From Stercoripulliclostridium_A sp045577735 (GTDB lineage: Bacteria; Bacillota; Clostridia; Christensenellales; DTU072), in NCBI GenBank assembly GCA_045577735.1, contig JAZNIY010000025.1:1-64000 (forward strand): 64,000 bases of DNA, written 5' to 3'. Shown here piece by piece: positions 35,576-45,265 of the stretch. The position numbers and the translations under genes were made by a program. The notes beneath the pieces are model-generated. The model worked only from the letters and a program-made list of their open reading frames with translations. It made no database searches and had not been told where the DNA came from. Within the stretch, counting starts at the first letter, position 1; every line of letters starts with the position of its first letter.

Positions 35576-35702
35576 AAAAACGCGTTATTTTAGCGCTATA
35601 CTTCACTAAATAAAGAGTCCCTTCAGGGCGCAGTACGAGTAGTACATCAACCCTTTGGGACTCTTCCTTTATCTTGTCTAGCATCTAAACTAACGCGTTT
35701 TT
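35576..35702. repeat. Family A MITE-like element, copy 3
   Basis: 127 bases with the same terminal inverted repeats as 5868-5994 (AAAAACGCGTTA and TAACGCGTTTTT), central hairpin GAGTCCC/GGGACTC and inner AGTAC/GTACA arms. It starts four bases after the lipoprotein stop codon. The right flank AAGAGGCT and the 23-base segment at 35713-35735 are shared with the copy near 6000. Confidence 0.8.
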
Positions 35703-35752
35703 AAGAGGCTCTACATATACTTACTACAATCCACCGCGCATTTTACGCTAGA

Positions 35753-35878
35753 ATAGACTTTGTTTTTTAGCGCTATACTGCGTCAATAGCAAAAAAATCT
35801 CAAGGAGCAGTACGCTAGAACAGCAACCTTTCGGCTTTTTTATTTTCCTTCATCTTGCCTCTAAACAAATGCGTTTTA
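35753..35878. repeat. Family A element, degenerate copy 4
   Basis: Starts AATAGACTTTG followed by TTTTTTAGCG and ends CTTCATCTTGCCTCTAAAC. The central stem has diverged. It abuts the stop codon of the ABC-F gene. Confidence 0.6.
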
Positions 35879-37498
35879 TATTAAGTCGGTGTTCAAAATA
35901 TAATAGTATTGTAGTAATTCGCGTGAGTATTCCACAACTTTGCCCTCGGGAAGAATTAACATTCTCGTTATGCCTATTTGCTCAACGAAATCGGGGTTGT
36001 GGCTAACAAGGAGTATGGTGCCCGTGTAGTCACGGAAGTTTTCGCCAATAACTGCTTGGGTATCGGGGTCAAGGTGGTTGGTGGGTTCGTCAAGGATTAG
36101 TAGGTTGGCGCGCTGTAAGAGTAGCTTGCATAGTGCAATTCTTGCCTTTTCCCCGGGGGAAAGGACTTTTACTTTCTTGAATACGGTATCACCTTGGAAT
36201 AGGAAATTGCCAAGTATATTACGCCTTTCTAGGTCGCTGTATCCGTCACATTCCGTGTTATCAAATATGTTTTTACTCTCGTCAAGGAGTTCCAGTTCTT
36301 GGGCGTAGTAGGCTATGTCCGTCTTTTGGCTAAACTTAATAGTACCTTTGTCGGGTGGAAGCTGACCTATTATGAGTTTTAGTAGGGTGGATTTACCTAC
36401 GCCGTTTTCACCAACGACCAAAAACCTTTCGTTTCCGTTGAGGGCAAAGGAAAGTTTATCGTAAAGGTTGGGCTTAGTAGGGTAGTGGAAGGTGAGCGAA
36501 TCAACCTCAAGGGGCACTTTGGGACTTTCACGCTTGGGGTCCAGCTTTAACTTCATACGCTTGTATATTTTGTCGCGCTTTTCGAGGTTTGCGATCGCTT
36601 TTTCCAGCTTTGCCTCTCTATCAAAACCCATGCGCTTCAAGTTATGGTTTGTCCTAGATGCCTGTCTTGCCTTTTGAATAAAGTCGGTTAACTTCTTGAT
36701 TTCTGCCTCTTGTTGGGTAATACGCAACTCTTTTAGCACCTGTTCTTGGGCATATTTACGCTTAAAAGTGGTATAATCGCCGTCGTACACTTTCATCTTA
36801 TGGGTGACCTTGTTTACGAATAGTATCTTGTTTACTACCTCGTTCAAAAAGTCCACGTCGTGGCTTATTATAAGTACGGCACCCTTATAATTCTTAATAA
36901 AATCGGTTACGAAATCTTTGGTATGAACGTCAAGGTGGTTAGTCGGCTCGTCAAGAAGTAATACTTGGGGTTTGGAGTACAAGACGTGTGCAAAGGCTAT
37001 CTTGCTCTTTTGACCACCTGAAAGGTCGCCTAGGCGCATATCAAGTAGTTCGCTATCAATATGCATGGAGTCGATTAAATCCAGTAGTAAACCCTCGGCG
37101 TTATATACGTCAAGGTCCTCGAGTCTAGCCTGTAATTTTTCCATACGCTCAAGAAGATAGGCTTGCTCATCACCCTCAGCCGTTGCAAGGCGTTCGTAAA
37201 CGCTATTAAGCTCACTTTCTATCTTTTTTATGGGACGAGCATCAAACAAATAGTCCCAAACCGTCTTTTCTTGCTCTTTGAAATCTATTTCTTGTGGAAG
37301 ATATCCAATACGCGCGTTACCCGTTACTATTTGTCCACCGTCAAGTTCTTGCTCTTTGAGTATAACCTTAAAAAGGGTGGTTTTACCCGCCCCGTTTACT
37401 CCAACGATACCCGTTTTATCGTTATCGCCAATATAGAATTCGGCATCGTCATATATAACTTCGTTACCGAAAGCAAGATGTAAGTGACTACCGCGCAT
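35876..37498 (-). CDS. ABC-F family ATPase
   Basis: 540 residues with two ABC ATPase domains in one chain and no membrane helices: Walker A GVNGAGKTTL and GENGVGKSTL, signatures LSGGQKSK and LSPGEKAR, both followed by LDEPTNHLD, and a charged linker between domains (KARQASRTNHNLKRMGF). ABC-F proteins act on the ribosome, either as translation factors or as antibiotic-resistance proteins; which applies cannot be told from sequence. The second signature LSPGE is slightly unusual. AAAGGA site before the ATG; the gene ends in a family A repeat. Confidence 0.9.
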   Translation of the reverse strand: MRGSHLHLAFGNEVIYDDAEFYIGDNDKTGIVGVNGAGKTTLFKVILKEQELDGGQIVTGNARIGYLPQEIDFKEQEKTVWDYLFDARPIKKIESELNSVYERLATAEGDEQAYLLERMEKLQARLEDLDVYNAEGLLLDLIDSMHIDSELLDMRLGDLSGGQKSKIAFAHVLYSKPQVLLLDEPTNHLDVHTKDFVTDFIKNYKGAVLIISHDVDFLNEVVNKILFVNKVTHKMKVYDGDYTTFKRKYAQEQVLKELRITQQEAEIKKLTDFIQKARQASRTNHNLKRMGFDREAKLEKAIANLEKRDKIYKRMKLKLDPKRESPKVPLEVDSLTFHYPTKPNLYDKLSFALNGNERFLVVGENGVGKSTLLKLIIGQLPPDKGTIKFSQKTDIAYYAQELELLDESKNIFDNTECDGYSDLERRNILGNFLFQGDTVFKKVKVLSPGEKARIALCKLLLQRANLLILDEPTNHLDPDTQAVIGENFRDYTGTILLVSHNPDFVEQIGITRMLILPEGKVVEYSRELLQYYYILNTDLI

Positions 37499-37570
37499 AG
37501 TTGTCCTTTATTAAGTGCGGAGCGCGGAATGCGGAGTGCGGAACAACTTCGCTAGCGCTCACAAGGTTTT

Positions 37571-38620
37571 TTAGAGTGCAGGATTGGCGTCCAAATCCAA
37601 AGATGCCGGCTCGATGCCACACTTGATTTCTTCATAGGCGCAAATTCCTATCATTGCGCCGTTATCGGTGCAAAGATATTTGGGTGGGAGTAGGACTTTA
37701 CAGCCATTTTTTTGTCCCGCTTTTGTTAATCCGTCACGAAGTGCCGAGTTGGCGCCAACGCCACCGGCTAGGCAAATCGTTTTAATGCCCGTTCTTTTGG
37801 TTGCTTCTATGGTATGGTCTATTAGCACGCCGGTAGCTTCCGTTTGGAAGGAGCAAGCTAGGTCGGCAGGGTTTATCTCGCCACCTCTTGCTTTGGTGTT
37901 GGCAACAAGGTTTATAACTGCCGTTTTGAGGCCTGAATAGCTAAAGTTTAGGTGAGTTTCACCCTTAAATGCTCGGGGAAGCTTATAAACGGGAGAACCC
38001 GTTCTTGCAAGTTTGTCTATTTCGGGACCACCGGGATAGGGGAGTCCAAGCACTCTAGCGACCTTATCAAATGCTTCTCCCACGGCATCGTCTTGGGTTT
38101 CCCCCATAACTTCCATATCGTCAAAGGCGTTGACCTTTAATATATAGGTATGGCCACCACTTGCAAGCAAGCAAATGAATGGTGGCTCGAGGTCGGGGGA
38201 AGAAATGTAGTTTGCAGCGATGTGTCCTTTAATATGATTGCAAGCGACAAGTGGCTTTTTGAGGGTATATGCAAGGGATTTTGCATAGCTTACGCCAACG
38301 AGTAGGGCACCAAGTAGGCCGGCACCGTAGGTTACTGCGATTACGTCTATATCTTGAAGGGTGACGTTTGCCTTTTCGAGGGCTTCCTTGGTGATGCTGT
38401 CTATTGCCAGCGCGTGGTTGCGGGAAGCAATTTCTGGCACGACGCCACCAAAGCGTTTGTGTATTTCTATTTGTGAACTTATGACGGAGGAAAGAACCTC
38501 TCTGCCACGCGTTACTGCTACTGCAGTTTCGTCACAAGAGGACTCGAAGGCGAGAATGAGATAATCGTCACGATTGCGTAATGCGTTTAATTTTTCTTTT
38601 GATAATTCTAAATAGGTCAT
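37571..38620 (-). CDS. tsaD: tRNA N6-threonylcarbamoyltransferase TsaD
   Basis: 349 residues from the ATG at 38620. Part of the t6A37 tRNA modification complex with TsaB and TsaE. Motifs: AFESSCDETAVAV and the metal pair in NHIKGH (His129, His133), plus LLASGGHTY. The ATG overlaps the comF stop (ATGA), so translation is coupled; the upstream in-frame methionine would lie inside comF. tsaB and tsaE are not in the window. Confidence 0.94.
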   Translation of the reverse strand: MTYLELSKEKLNALRNRDDYLILAFESSCDETAVAVTRGREVLSSVISSQIEIHKRFGGVVPEIASRNHALAIDSITKEALEKANVTLQDIDVIAVTYGAGLLGALLVGVSYAKSLAYTLKKPLVACNHIKGHIAANYISSPDLEPPFICLLASGGHTYILKVNAFDDMEVMGETQDDAVGEAFDKVARVLGLPYPGGPEIDKLARTGSPVYKLPRAFKGETHLNFSYSGLKTAVINLVANTKARGGEINPADLACSFQTEATGVLIDHTIEATKRTGIKTICLAGGVGANSALRDGLTKAGQKNGCKVLLPPKYLCTDNGAMIGICAYEEIKCGIEPASLDLDANPAL

Positions 38621-39369
38621 GATCTTGCAAGTGTTAGTATATTTATTTCTTTTGCGCCGTTGCGTTTTAGTATTGAGGCGCAAGTGGTAACCGTTGCTCC
38701 CGAGGACATAACGTCATCGATTATAAGAATGCTTTTGCCAATAAGCAAAGACCTGTCGTAATCTTCCCTCATTTGGAAAGCCTCTGCTACGTTTCTAAAA
38801 CGATCTTCGGTGGAAAGGTTGCGATTGTCCTTTCTTTGGGAAATGCGATGAAGGGGTTCGGTGAGTTTCATATCCAATGCGTCGGCTACGGCTTCGGCTA
38901 TTTGTTTGTTGTGCTCAAAGCCCCTCGTTTTTAACGCTTTAGCGGAGCTTGGAACGTACACAAGATAGTCTGCTTTTAGTTCCATTGCCTTTGCGTAATC
39001 TATTAGGAATTTGGAAATATAGGTGTGTAGCCAAGGGCTTCCCTTATCTTTATAACTTATTATCATATACCTAATAGAGCCAGTATAGTCAAATGGAGCA
39101 TAGGCCTTGTGATAGGGTAGGTTGTTGTCGCGACAATGAATACATTTACCGGGCGAGGTGACGTAGGTGCCACAGACCGGACAAGTCATATCGTGACGGA
39201 AGGGTAGGCGTTTTAGGCACTTTTCACAAAGAGAGTGCGCTCTGTGTTCTTCATCAAGCTCGGCGCCACAAATATAGCAAACGTATCCTTCAGGATAGAG
39301 CGTGCGCGTAAACTTGGAAAACACCTTTTTTATCCACGTATTAACTTTATTTTCCTTTGATTTTGACAT
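38617..39369 (-). CDS. comF: ComF family phosphoribosyltransferase-like protein
   Basis: 250 residues: N-terminal zinc fingers (CYICG, CEKCLKRLPF, CPVCG, CIHC) followed by a PRTase-like domain ending in ILIIDDVMSSGATVTTC, the PRPP-binding loop. ComF is tied to DNA uptake and single-stranded DNA handling in competence. AAAGGAG site. The start lies 40 bases inside recD2 and the end overlaps tsaD, so recD2-comF-tsaD form one operon. Confidence 0.9.
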   Translation of the reverse strand: MSKSKENKVNTWIKKVFSKFTRTLYPEGYVCYICGAELDEEHRAHSLCEKCLKRLPFRHDMTCPVCGTYVTSPGKCIHCRDNNLPYHKAYAPFDYTGSIRYMIISYKDKGSPWLHTYISKFLIDYAKAMELKADYLVYVPSSAKALKTRGFEHNKQIAEAVADALDMKLTEPLHRISQRKDNRNLSTEDRFRNVAEAFQMREDYDRSLLIGKSILIIDDVMSSGATVTTCASILKRNGAKEINILTLARS

Positions 39370-41537
39370 ATAAGCTCCTTTAGGAGTGTGTATCGTTTTG
39401 CGTGATGGTCGTTAAATACCATTGTGCGTAACGCTTTGTGCGTGCCCACTATAACTACGGCGCGCTTTGCCCTCGTTACGGCAGTATATAGTAAATTCCT
39501 AGAAAGCATAGGGCCACCGTTGGAAAGGGCAAGCACTACTACCGGGAATTCCGAACCCTGGCTCTTATGTACGCTTACGGCATAGGCAAGCATAAGATGT
39601 TCTTGGCTGGAGCGTTCGTATTGTACCATTTTGCCATCGTCAAACAGTACGGTCAGACAACCACGAACAACGTCTGTAACGTAGCCGATTTCACCATTGA
39701 AAACCCCACTTCCTTGCTCACTACCGCGCTCCCACTTCAAAGAGTAATCGTTTACGGTATGCATTACCTTGTCACCTACGCGAAACTCGGTGCCGTTTAT
39801 CTTTAATCCCTCTTTATTGGGGTTAAGCGCGTCTTGTAATAACTCGTTGAGGGTTTCTACTCCGGAAAGTCCCTTTTTGACGGGAGCAAGCACTTGAATG
39901 TCCTTAGGGGATACGTTAAGGAAGGAGGGTAGCCTTTCGGTTACCATTGTCACAACCGCTTTTTGTACTTCGAGATATCCCTCTTTGTTATCAAAGAAGA
40001 AATCGTCTGACGAGTTGCGTAATAGGGGCATTTCCCCACGATTTATGCGATGTGCGTTTTCTATAATTAGCGAATTTGCCTCTTGACGATGTATTTGGTT
40101 AAGATAGCATACGGGAAGTATACCCGTTTCTATTATATCTGCAAGTATGTTGCCGGGGGATACGCTGGGTAGTTGGTCTTTGTCACCTACGAGTATCAGT
40201 CTTGCACCTTCCGGTAGGGCGCGAATAAGTGCGTTAAAGATGTATATGTCTGCCATGGATATCTCGTCCACGATTACCACTTCGGTATCTAGTGGCTCGC
40301 TTTCGTTATAACGATAGGTGGGGCGACCTGTGGAAAAATCCATCTCCAACAGACGATGTATGGTCTTTGCGGTATAATCGGTAGACTCGGCAAGTCGTTT
40401 TGCAGCTCTACCAGTAGGAGCACATAGCGATACCTTCATTCCGGCCGAGGTGCATAAGTCGAGTATGCACTTTACAATCGTGGTTTTACCGGTACCGGGA
40501 CCACCCGTTATAACTACGCTTCCCTTGTTTATTGCCGTCGTTACCGCTTCTTTTTGGGTTTTATCAAGATACAAAGAATTGGCTCTTTCAAAAATGCTTA
40601 TTTCCTTTTCAAGATCCATTTCCTCCCCAAAATTGTGGTTTGCAAGCCTTACCAGCCGTGCAGCGATGCCGTTTTCGGTGTTATAATCCAAAGAGTTGGA
40701 GTAATACCTTACGTTTTCACCATCGGCATCGGGGATAACCATACTCTTAATTTTGCCCATTATTTCAAGGCGAGGAAGCATCTCTCCAATGCGCTCGAAG
40801 TCGTCTGTCTTGAGTAAAATGGCCGTTCTTTCTATTAGCTGAACGGCAGGGAGCGTCGTGTGTCCTTCACGTCCACCTGCTTCGCTTAAAACGTGTCTAA
40901 TTCCCGCGCTTAAGCGAAAGTCTGACTCAAGGTCAAAACCCATTCTAACGGCAATTTCATCGGCTGTGGTAAAGCCTATGCCGTCGATGTCCTCGGCAAG
41001 AATATAGGGATTGTGTTTTACGACCTCTTCGGTGCGATCGCCGTAAAAGGTGAAGATCTTAATGGCTTTTGCCATGGAGATATTGTATTTCTGTAGGAAG
41101 ATTACGGTGTTGCGCATGCCCATATTTTCTTTGTAGGCGTTACCAATTTCTTCAGCGCGCATTTTACCTATGCCGTTGACTTCGGCAAGCCTTTCGGGAC
41201 TGTTTTCTAGGATGCTTAACGTTTGCAAACCAAAGTGATTTACAATCTTTGTTGCAAGAACGGGGCCTACACCGTAAAAGAGTCCGCTTGCAAGGTAGTT
41301 AACTATACCTAATTTATTAGTAGGGGCTTCGAAACGAACTGAGGAAATTTCAAATCGGTCGCCGTATCTTGCGCTGGAGGTCCACTTGCCTTCGAGAGCC
41401 AAACTTTCGCCTTCGCTAACTTCGGGCACGCAACCAACGGCGGTAATTACACCACCTTCCGTTTCTACTTCCAGCACCGAAAAACCGTTTTCGGGATTAT
41501 AAAAAATAACAGCAACAATGCTTCCTTTAATTTCCAT
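39330..41537 (-). CDS. recD2: RecD2-type DNA helicase
   Basis: 735 residues from the ATG at 41537. An N-terminal OB-like region (VAVIFYNPENGFSVLEVE) and helix-hairpin-helix segment (VNGIGKMRAEEIG) precede the SF1 helicase core with Walker A TGGPGTGKTTIV, Walker B VVIVDEIS and a C-terminal UvrD-like motif (AYAVSVHKSQGSEFPVVV). RecD2 is a 5'-3' helicase that works without RecBC in repair. A TATACT box lies 8 bases before the ATG with no Shine-Dalgarno site, so the mRNA may be leaderless. Confidence 0.92.
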   Translation of the reverse strand: MEIKGSIVAVIFYNPENGFSVLEVETEGGVITAVGCVPEVSEGESLALEGKWTSSARYGDRFEISSVRFEAPTNKLGIVNYLASGLFYGVGPVLATKIVNHFGLQTLSILENSPERLAEVNGIGKMRAEEIGNAYKENMGMRNTVIFLQKYNISMAKAIKIFTFYGDRTEEVVKHNPYILAEDIDGIGFTTADEIAVRMGFDLESDFRLSAGIRHVLSEAGGREGHTTLPAVQLIERTAILLKTDDFERIGEMLPRLEIMGKIKSMVIPDADGENVRYYSNSLDYNTENGIAARLVRLANHNFGEEMDLEKEISIFERANSLYLDKTQKEAVTTAINKGSVVITGGPGTGKTTIVKCILDLCTSAGMKVSLCAPTGRAAKRLAESTDYTAKTIHRLLEMDFSTGRPTYRYNESEPLDTEVVIVDEISMADIYIFNALIRALPEGARLILVGDKDQLPSVSPGNILADIIETGILPVCYLNQIHRQEANSLIIENAHRINRGEMPLLRNSSDDFFFDNKEGYLEVQKAVVTMVTERLPSFLNVSPKDIQVLAPVKKGLSGVETLNELLQDALNPNKEGLKINGTEFRVGDKVMHTVNDYSLKWERGSEQGSGVFNGEIGYVTDVVRGCLTVLFDDGKMVQYERSSQEHLMLAYAVSVHKSQGSEFPVVVLALSNGGPMLSRNLLYTAVTRAKRAVVIVGTHKALRTMVFNDHHAKRYTLLKELICQNQRKIKLIRG

Positions 41538-41545
41538 ACATAAAG

Positions 41546-41551
41546 AGTATA
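41546..41551 (-). promoter_or_regulatory. -10 box 8 bases before recD2 ATG
   Basis: TATACT on the minus strand; the -35 region is poor. No ribosome site is present between it and the ATG. Confidence 0.5.
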
Positions 41552-41687
41552 ACATATATTAAGTAAAATGTGTTGCATAAAGTGATAATTTATGGTTAAA
41601 TTTAGAAAGTACGTTTGCATAGTATTTGCCAGCGGAAACGAGATAAACAAAAGTAAATTATTTTCTTTTAAAAGTCATTATTTTTAG

Positions 41688-41716
41688 TTGACTTGAAGAT
41701 TTTTACTTGCTATAAT
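41688..41716 (+). promoter_or_regulatory. Promoter of L7Ae-like gene and str operon
   Basis: TTGACT (41688-41693), 17 bases, TATAAT (41711-41716). Confidence 0.8.
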
Positions 41717-41763
41717 AACTAGGCTTGCGAATATGCGAGTGTTTTGTGTAGCAAAAGGAGCCT

Positions 41764-42015
41764 ATGGAACCGTCAATAATAAAATTATTATCGGAGAAAA
41801 AGGTTATCGGATTAAGACAAGTAAATCGCGGTATCAAAGATAATCAAATAAGGTGTGTTGTGATTGCCGATGATACCGAGTGCAATATTAGGCTAGAACT
41901 TATGAAAACCTGCCGTAACGCACGAATTCCAGTAACCCGCGTACCCTCCAAGAGTGAACTTGGTAGAGCGCTAGGAATAGACGTGGACTGTTCAACGGTC
42001 GGTATCCTCAAGTAA
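41764..42015 (+). CDS. L7Ae-family K-turn RNA-binding protein
   Basis: 83 residues of the L7Ae/L30e fold (VIGLRQVNRGIKDNQIRCVV, IPVTRVPSKSELGRALGIDV), like Bacillus YbxF/RulS or YlxQ. It binds kink-turn RNA. As in Bacillus, it directly precedes rpsL. AAAGGAG site. Confidence 0.9.
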   Translation: MEPSIIKLLSEKKVIGLRQVNRGIKDNQIRCVVIADDTECNIRLELMKTCRNARIPVTRVPSKSELGRALGIDVDCSTVGILK

Positions 42016-42024
42016 AAGCCCTTC

Positions 42025-42055
42025 GATTTTCCCAAAAGGGTTGAACGGGAAAATC
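42025..42055 (+). promoter_or_regulatory. Hairpin in rpsL leader
   Basis: GATTTTCCC and GGGAAAATC form a 9-bp stem with an inner CCCTT/AAGGG alternative, just upstream of the rpsL ribosome site. Possible attenuation or autoregulation. Confidence 0.5.
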
Positions 42056-42079
42056 AAATAACGTAAGGAGGAACCCTTA

Positions 42080-42451
42080 ATGCCAACAACTAATCAGCTC
42101 ATCAGGCAAGGTAGAACGCGTCAAACCAAAAAGTCATTGACCCCCATCATGGACGGATGTCCCCAAAAGAGAGGTGTATGTCTTTCCGTTACGACCACTA
42201 CCCCCAAAAAGCCTAACTCCGCAGTCCGTAAGATCGCAAGAGTACGTCTTGTAAACGGAATGGAAGGTACCATCTATATTCCCGGTATCGGCCACAATCT
42301 CCAAGAGCACAGCGTAGTGCTTATCAGAGGCGGAAGAGTTAGAGACCTTCCCGGTGTTAGATATCACATTATTCGTGGTACTCTTGATACTGCCGGCGTT
42401 GCAAAACGTAAGCAAGCAAGGTCTAAGTACGGCGCTAAAACTCCCAAATAG
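42080..42451 (+). CDS. rpsL: Ribosomal protein uS12
   Basis: 123 residues, part of the decoding centre. The streptomycin-determining region TTTPKKPNSAVRK has the wild-type lysine, and GGRVRDLPGVRYH is conserved. AAGGAGG site; rpsG follows 34 bases downstream. Confidence 0.96.
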   Translation: MPTTNQLIRQGRTRQTKKSLTPIMDGCPQKRGVCLSVTTTTPKKPNSAVRKIARVRLVNGMEGTIYIPGIGHNLQEHSVVLIRGGRVRDLPGVRYHIIRGTLDTAGVAKRKQARSKYGAKTPK

Positions 42452-42485
42452 TTTTAGCAAGAGAAATTTATAGGAGGATACTGAA

Positions 42486-42956
42486 ATGCCCAGAAGAAGT
42501 GGTGTTCCAAAGAGGAACGTTTTACCCGATCCGGTTTATAATTCAGAAGTAATCACCAAACTTACCAACCAAGTTATGCTTGATGGTAAACTAGGTACCG
42601 CTCAAAAAATCGTTTATGACGCATTCGCAATCATCAAGGAAAAGATGGGTCAAGCTCCCGAAGAAGTTTTCTTCAAGGCTCTTGAAAACATTATGCCCGT
42701 GCTCGAAGTTAAGGCTCGCCGTGTAGGTGGCGCTAACTACCAAGTACCGCTAGAAATCAGACCCGTTCGTCGCCAAACCCTTGGCATCCGTTGGTTGGTA
42801 CTATACGCTAGAAAGCGTGGCGAAAGAACCATGTGTCAACGACTCGCTGGTGAGATTATGGACGCTTATAACAACGCTGGTGGTGCTATCAAGAAGAAAG
42901 AAGACACCCACCGCATGGCAGAAGCAAACAAGGCTTTCGCACATTTCCGTTGGTAA
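42486..42956 (+). CDS. rpsG: Ribosomal protein uS7
   Basis: 156 residues, normal length. Conserved GGANYQVPLEIRPVRR and the basic N-terminus (MPRRSGVPKR). Nucleates the 30S head. AGGAGG site. Confidence 0.96.
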   Translation: MPRRSGVPKRNVLPDPVYNSEVITKLTNQVMLDGKLGTAQKIVYDAFAIIKEKMGQAPEEVFFKALENIMPVLEVKARRVGGANYQVPLEIRPVRRQTLGIRWLVLYARKRGERTMCQRLAGEIMDAYNNAGGAIKKKEDTHRMAEANKAFAHFRW

Positions 42957-42980
42957 GATCCAAAATATCAGAAAGCAACG

Positions 42981-43010
42981 TGAACGGTATGCAGTCATAC
43001 CGTTCATTTT
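42981..43010 (+). terminator. Hairpin between rpsG and fusA
   Basis: TGAACGGTATG and CATACCGTTCA with a four-base loop and ATTTTAT tail. A partial terminator that could lower fusA relative to rpsL-rpsG. Confidence 0.6.
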
Positions 43011-43060
43011 ATAGTTAAGACGGTAAAAATCCGTCATAGTAAGTAGTAAAGGAGAGAACT

Positions 43061-45127
43061 ATGCCAAGAGAATTTGCGTTAGATAAAATACGTAACATAG
43101 GTATTATGGCTCACATTGACGCTGGTAAGACAACGACTTCCGAGCGTATATTGTTCTACACGGGAAAAACCCGTAAGCCCGGCGAAACTCACGATGGTGA
43201 TGCAACCATGGACTGGATGGTACAAGAGCAAGAAAGAGGTATTACCATTACTTCTGCTGCAACCACAACCCAATGGAGAGATTGCAGACTAAACTTGATT
43301 GACACCCCCGGACACGTTGACTTTACCGTTGAGGTGGAAAGAAGTTTGCGTGTTCTTGATGGTGCAGTAGCCGTTTTCTGCGCAAAAGGCGGTGTAGAAC
43401 CACAATCCGAAACCGTATGGCGTCAAGCAGACAAATATGGCGTACCACGTATTGCTTTCGTTAACAAGATGGACATTAACGGCGCTGACTTTGACAGAGT
43501 TGTTAAGATGCTTGATGAAAGACTCCACGCCAATCCCTTGCCTCTTGCTCTTCCTATTGGTCAAGAAGATACTTTTAGAGGTATCATAGACGTTATTAAC
43601 AACCATGCATTAATGTATAGTGATGCTGACCTTGGTAAGAACGTTGAAGTTGTGGAAATTCCCGACGAATATAAAGAAAAGGCAGAGCTAGCAAGAATGG
43701 CTATCGTAGAAAGTTGTGCCGAGCACGACGATAGCTTGCTAGAAAAATACTTTGCAGGTGAAGAAATTACTGCAGAAGAACTAATCAGCGTTATCCGTAA
43801 GGCAACCATTGCCATGGATATCGTTCCCGTTCTCTGTGGTAGCGCGTACCGTAACAAGGGCGTTCAACTCTTGCTCGATGCCATAGTAGATTATCTACCT
43901 TCTCCCGTTGACGTAGCACACGTTGAGGGCGAATGGAAGGAAAAGAAGGAAGTTAGAGAATCCAAAGACAATGCTCCTCTAGCAGGTCTTGCATTCAAGA
44001 TTATGGTTGATCCCTTCGTTGGTAAACTTGCTTTCTACCGCATCTACTCCGGAGTAATAAAGACCGGAACCATGGTGTTTAACGCTATTAAGGGTAAGAA
44101 AGAACGTATTGGACGTATCCTTCGTATGCACGCAAACTCTCGTGAGGAATTGGAAGAAGCTTATGCAGGCGATATCGTAGCACTCGTAGGTCTAAAAGAC
44201 ATTAGTACCGGTGATACTCTATGTGACAACGCTCACCCCATCATCCTTGAAAAGATGGAATTTCCCGATCCCGTTATTAGAGTTGCTATAGAGCCCAAGA
44301 CGAAGATAGGTCAAGAAAAGATGGGTATTGCACTTTCCAAGCTCGCTGACGAAGATCCCTCCTTCCGTACCTATACTGACCAAGAAACCGGTCAAACCAT
44401 CATTGCAGGTATGGGTGAATTGCACCTTGAAATCATCGTTGACAGACTTCTTCGTGAATTTAAGGTAGAAGCAAACGTTGGTAAGCCCCAAGTTGCATAC
44501 CGCGAAACCTTCAAGAAGTATGCAAAGGCAGAAGGCAAATTCATTCGTCAATCAGGTGGTAAAGGTCAATACGGCCACGTTGTTATTGAAGTTACCCCCT
44601 TGGAGCCCGGTAGCGGTATAGTATTCGAGGATAAGACTGTTGGTGGTTCTGTTCCAAAGGAATACATCAAGCCCGTTGAAGAAGGCATTAGAGACGCTGC
44701 TCGTGCAGGTGTACTAGCAGGCTACGAACTTGTTGACTTCAAGGTAGACCTCATCGATGGTTCTAGCCACGAAGTTGACTCTTCCGAAATGGCGTTTAAG
44801 ATTGCTGCAAGTATGGCACTTAAATCCGCTGCGGAAAGAGCACAAGCAACCCTCCTTGAACCCCTTATGGCCGTCGATATCACGGCTCCGGACGAGTATC
44901 TTGGTGACGTTCTCGGCACCGTAAGCTCTCGCCGTGGTTCCATTAAGAACATCGAGGACAGAAAGGGTACGAAAGTGGTTTCTGCAGACGTTCCTTTGTC
45001 GGAAATGTTCGGTTATGCAACCAATCTTCGTTCAGCAACTCAAGGCAGAGGTTCATACTCTATGCAACTAGGTTGCTACACCGAAGTACCCAAGAGTGAA
45101 TTCGAAAGAATAGTTGGAAAAAAATAA
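43061..45127 (+). CDS. fusA: Elongation factor G
   Basis: 688 residues, five-domain translocation GTPase. G motifs AHIDAGKTT, DTPGHVDF and NKMD; RGITI switch region; C-terminal domain IV loop SGGKGQYGHV. AAAGGAG site. Standard position between rpsG and tuf. Confidence 0.97.
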   Translation: MPREFALDKIRNIGIMAHIDAGKTTTSERILFYTGKTRKPGETHDGDATMDWMVQEQERGITITSAATTTQWRDCRLNLIDTPGHVDFTVEVERSLRVLDGAVAVFCAKGGVEPQSETVWRQADKYGVPRIAFVNKMDINGADFDRVVKMLDERLHANPLPLALPIGQEDTFRGIIDVINNHALMYSDADLGKNVEVVEIPDEYKEKAELARMAIVESCAEHDDSLLEKYFAGEEITAEELISVIRKATIAMDIVPVLCGSAYRNKGVQLLLDAIVDYLPSPVDVAHVEGEWKEKKEVRESKDNAPLAGLAFKIMVDPFVGKLAFYRIYSGVIKTGTMVFNAIKGKKERIGRILRMHANSREELEEAYAGDIVALVGLKDISTGDTLCDNAHPIILEKMEFPDPVIRVAIEPKTKIGQEKMGIALSKLADEDPSFRTYTDQETGQTIIAGMGELHLEIIVDRLLREFKVEANVGKPQVAYRETFKKYAKAEGKFIRQSGGKGQYGHVVIEVTPLEPGSGIVFEDKTVGGSVPKEYIKPVEEGIRDAARAGVLAGYELVDFKVDLIDGSSHEVDSSEMAFKIAASMALKSAAERAQATLLEPLMAVDITAPDEYLGDVLGTVSSRRGSIKNIEDRKGTKVVSADVPLSEMFGYATNLRSATQGRGSYSMQLGCYTEVPKSEFERIVGKK

Positions 45128-45157
45128 TATATTTGTCCAAAAAATATTGAAATTAAG

Positions 45158-45186
45158 TAGACAAACATTATTATTTATATTATAAT
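45158..45186 (+). promoter_or_regulatory. tuf promoter
   Basis: TAGACA (45158-45163), 17 bases, TATAAT (45181-45186). A small GCGGA/TCCGC hairpin follows at 45194-45209. Confidence 0.75.
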
Positions 45187-45265
45187 TGAGAAAGCGGAGT
45201 AAATTCCGCACCAAAACTACAAACAAAAAAATAAAAAATAATACCATTATTTGGAGGACAATCTA

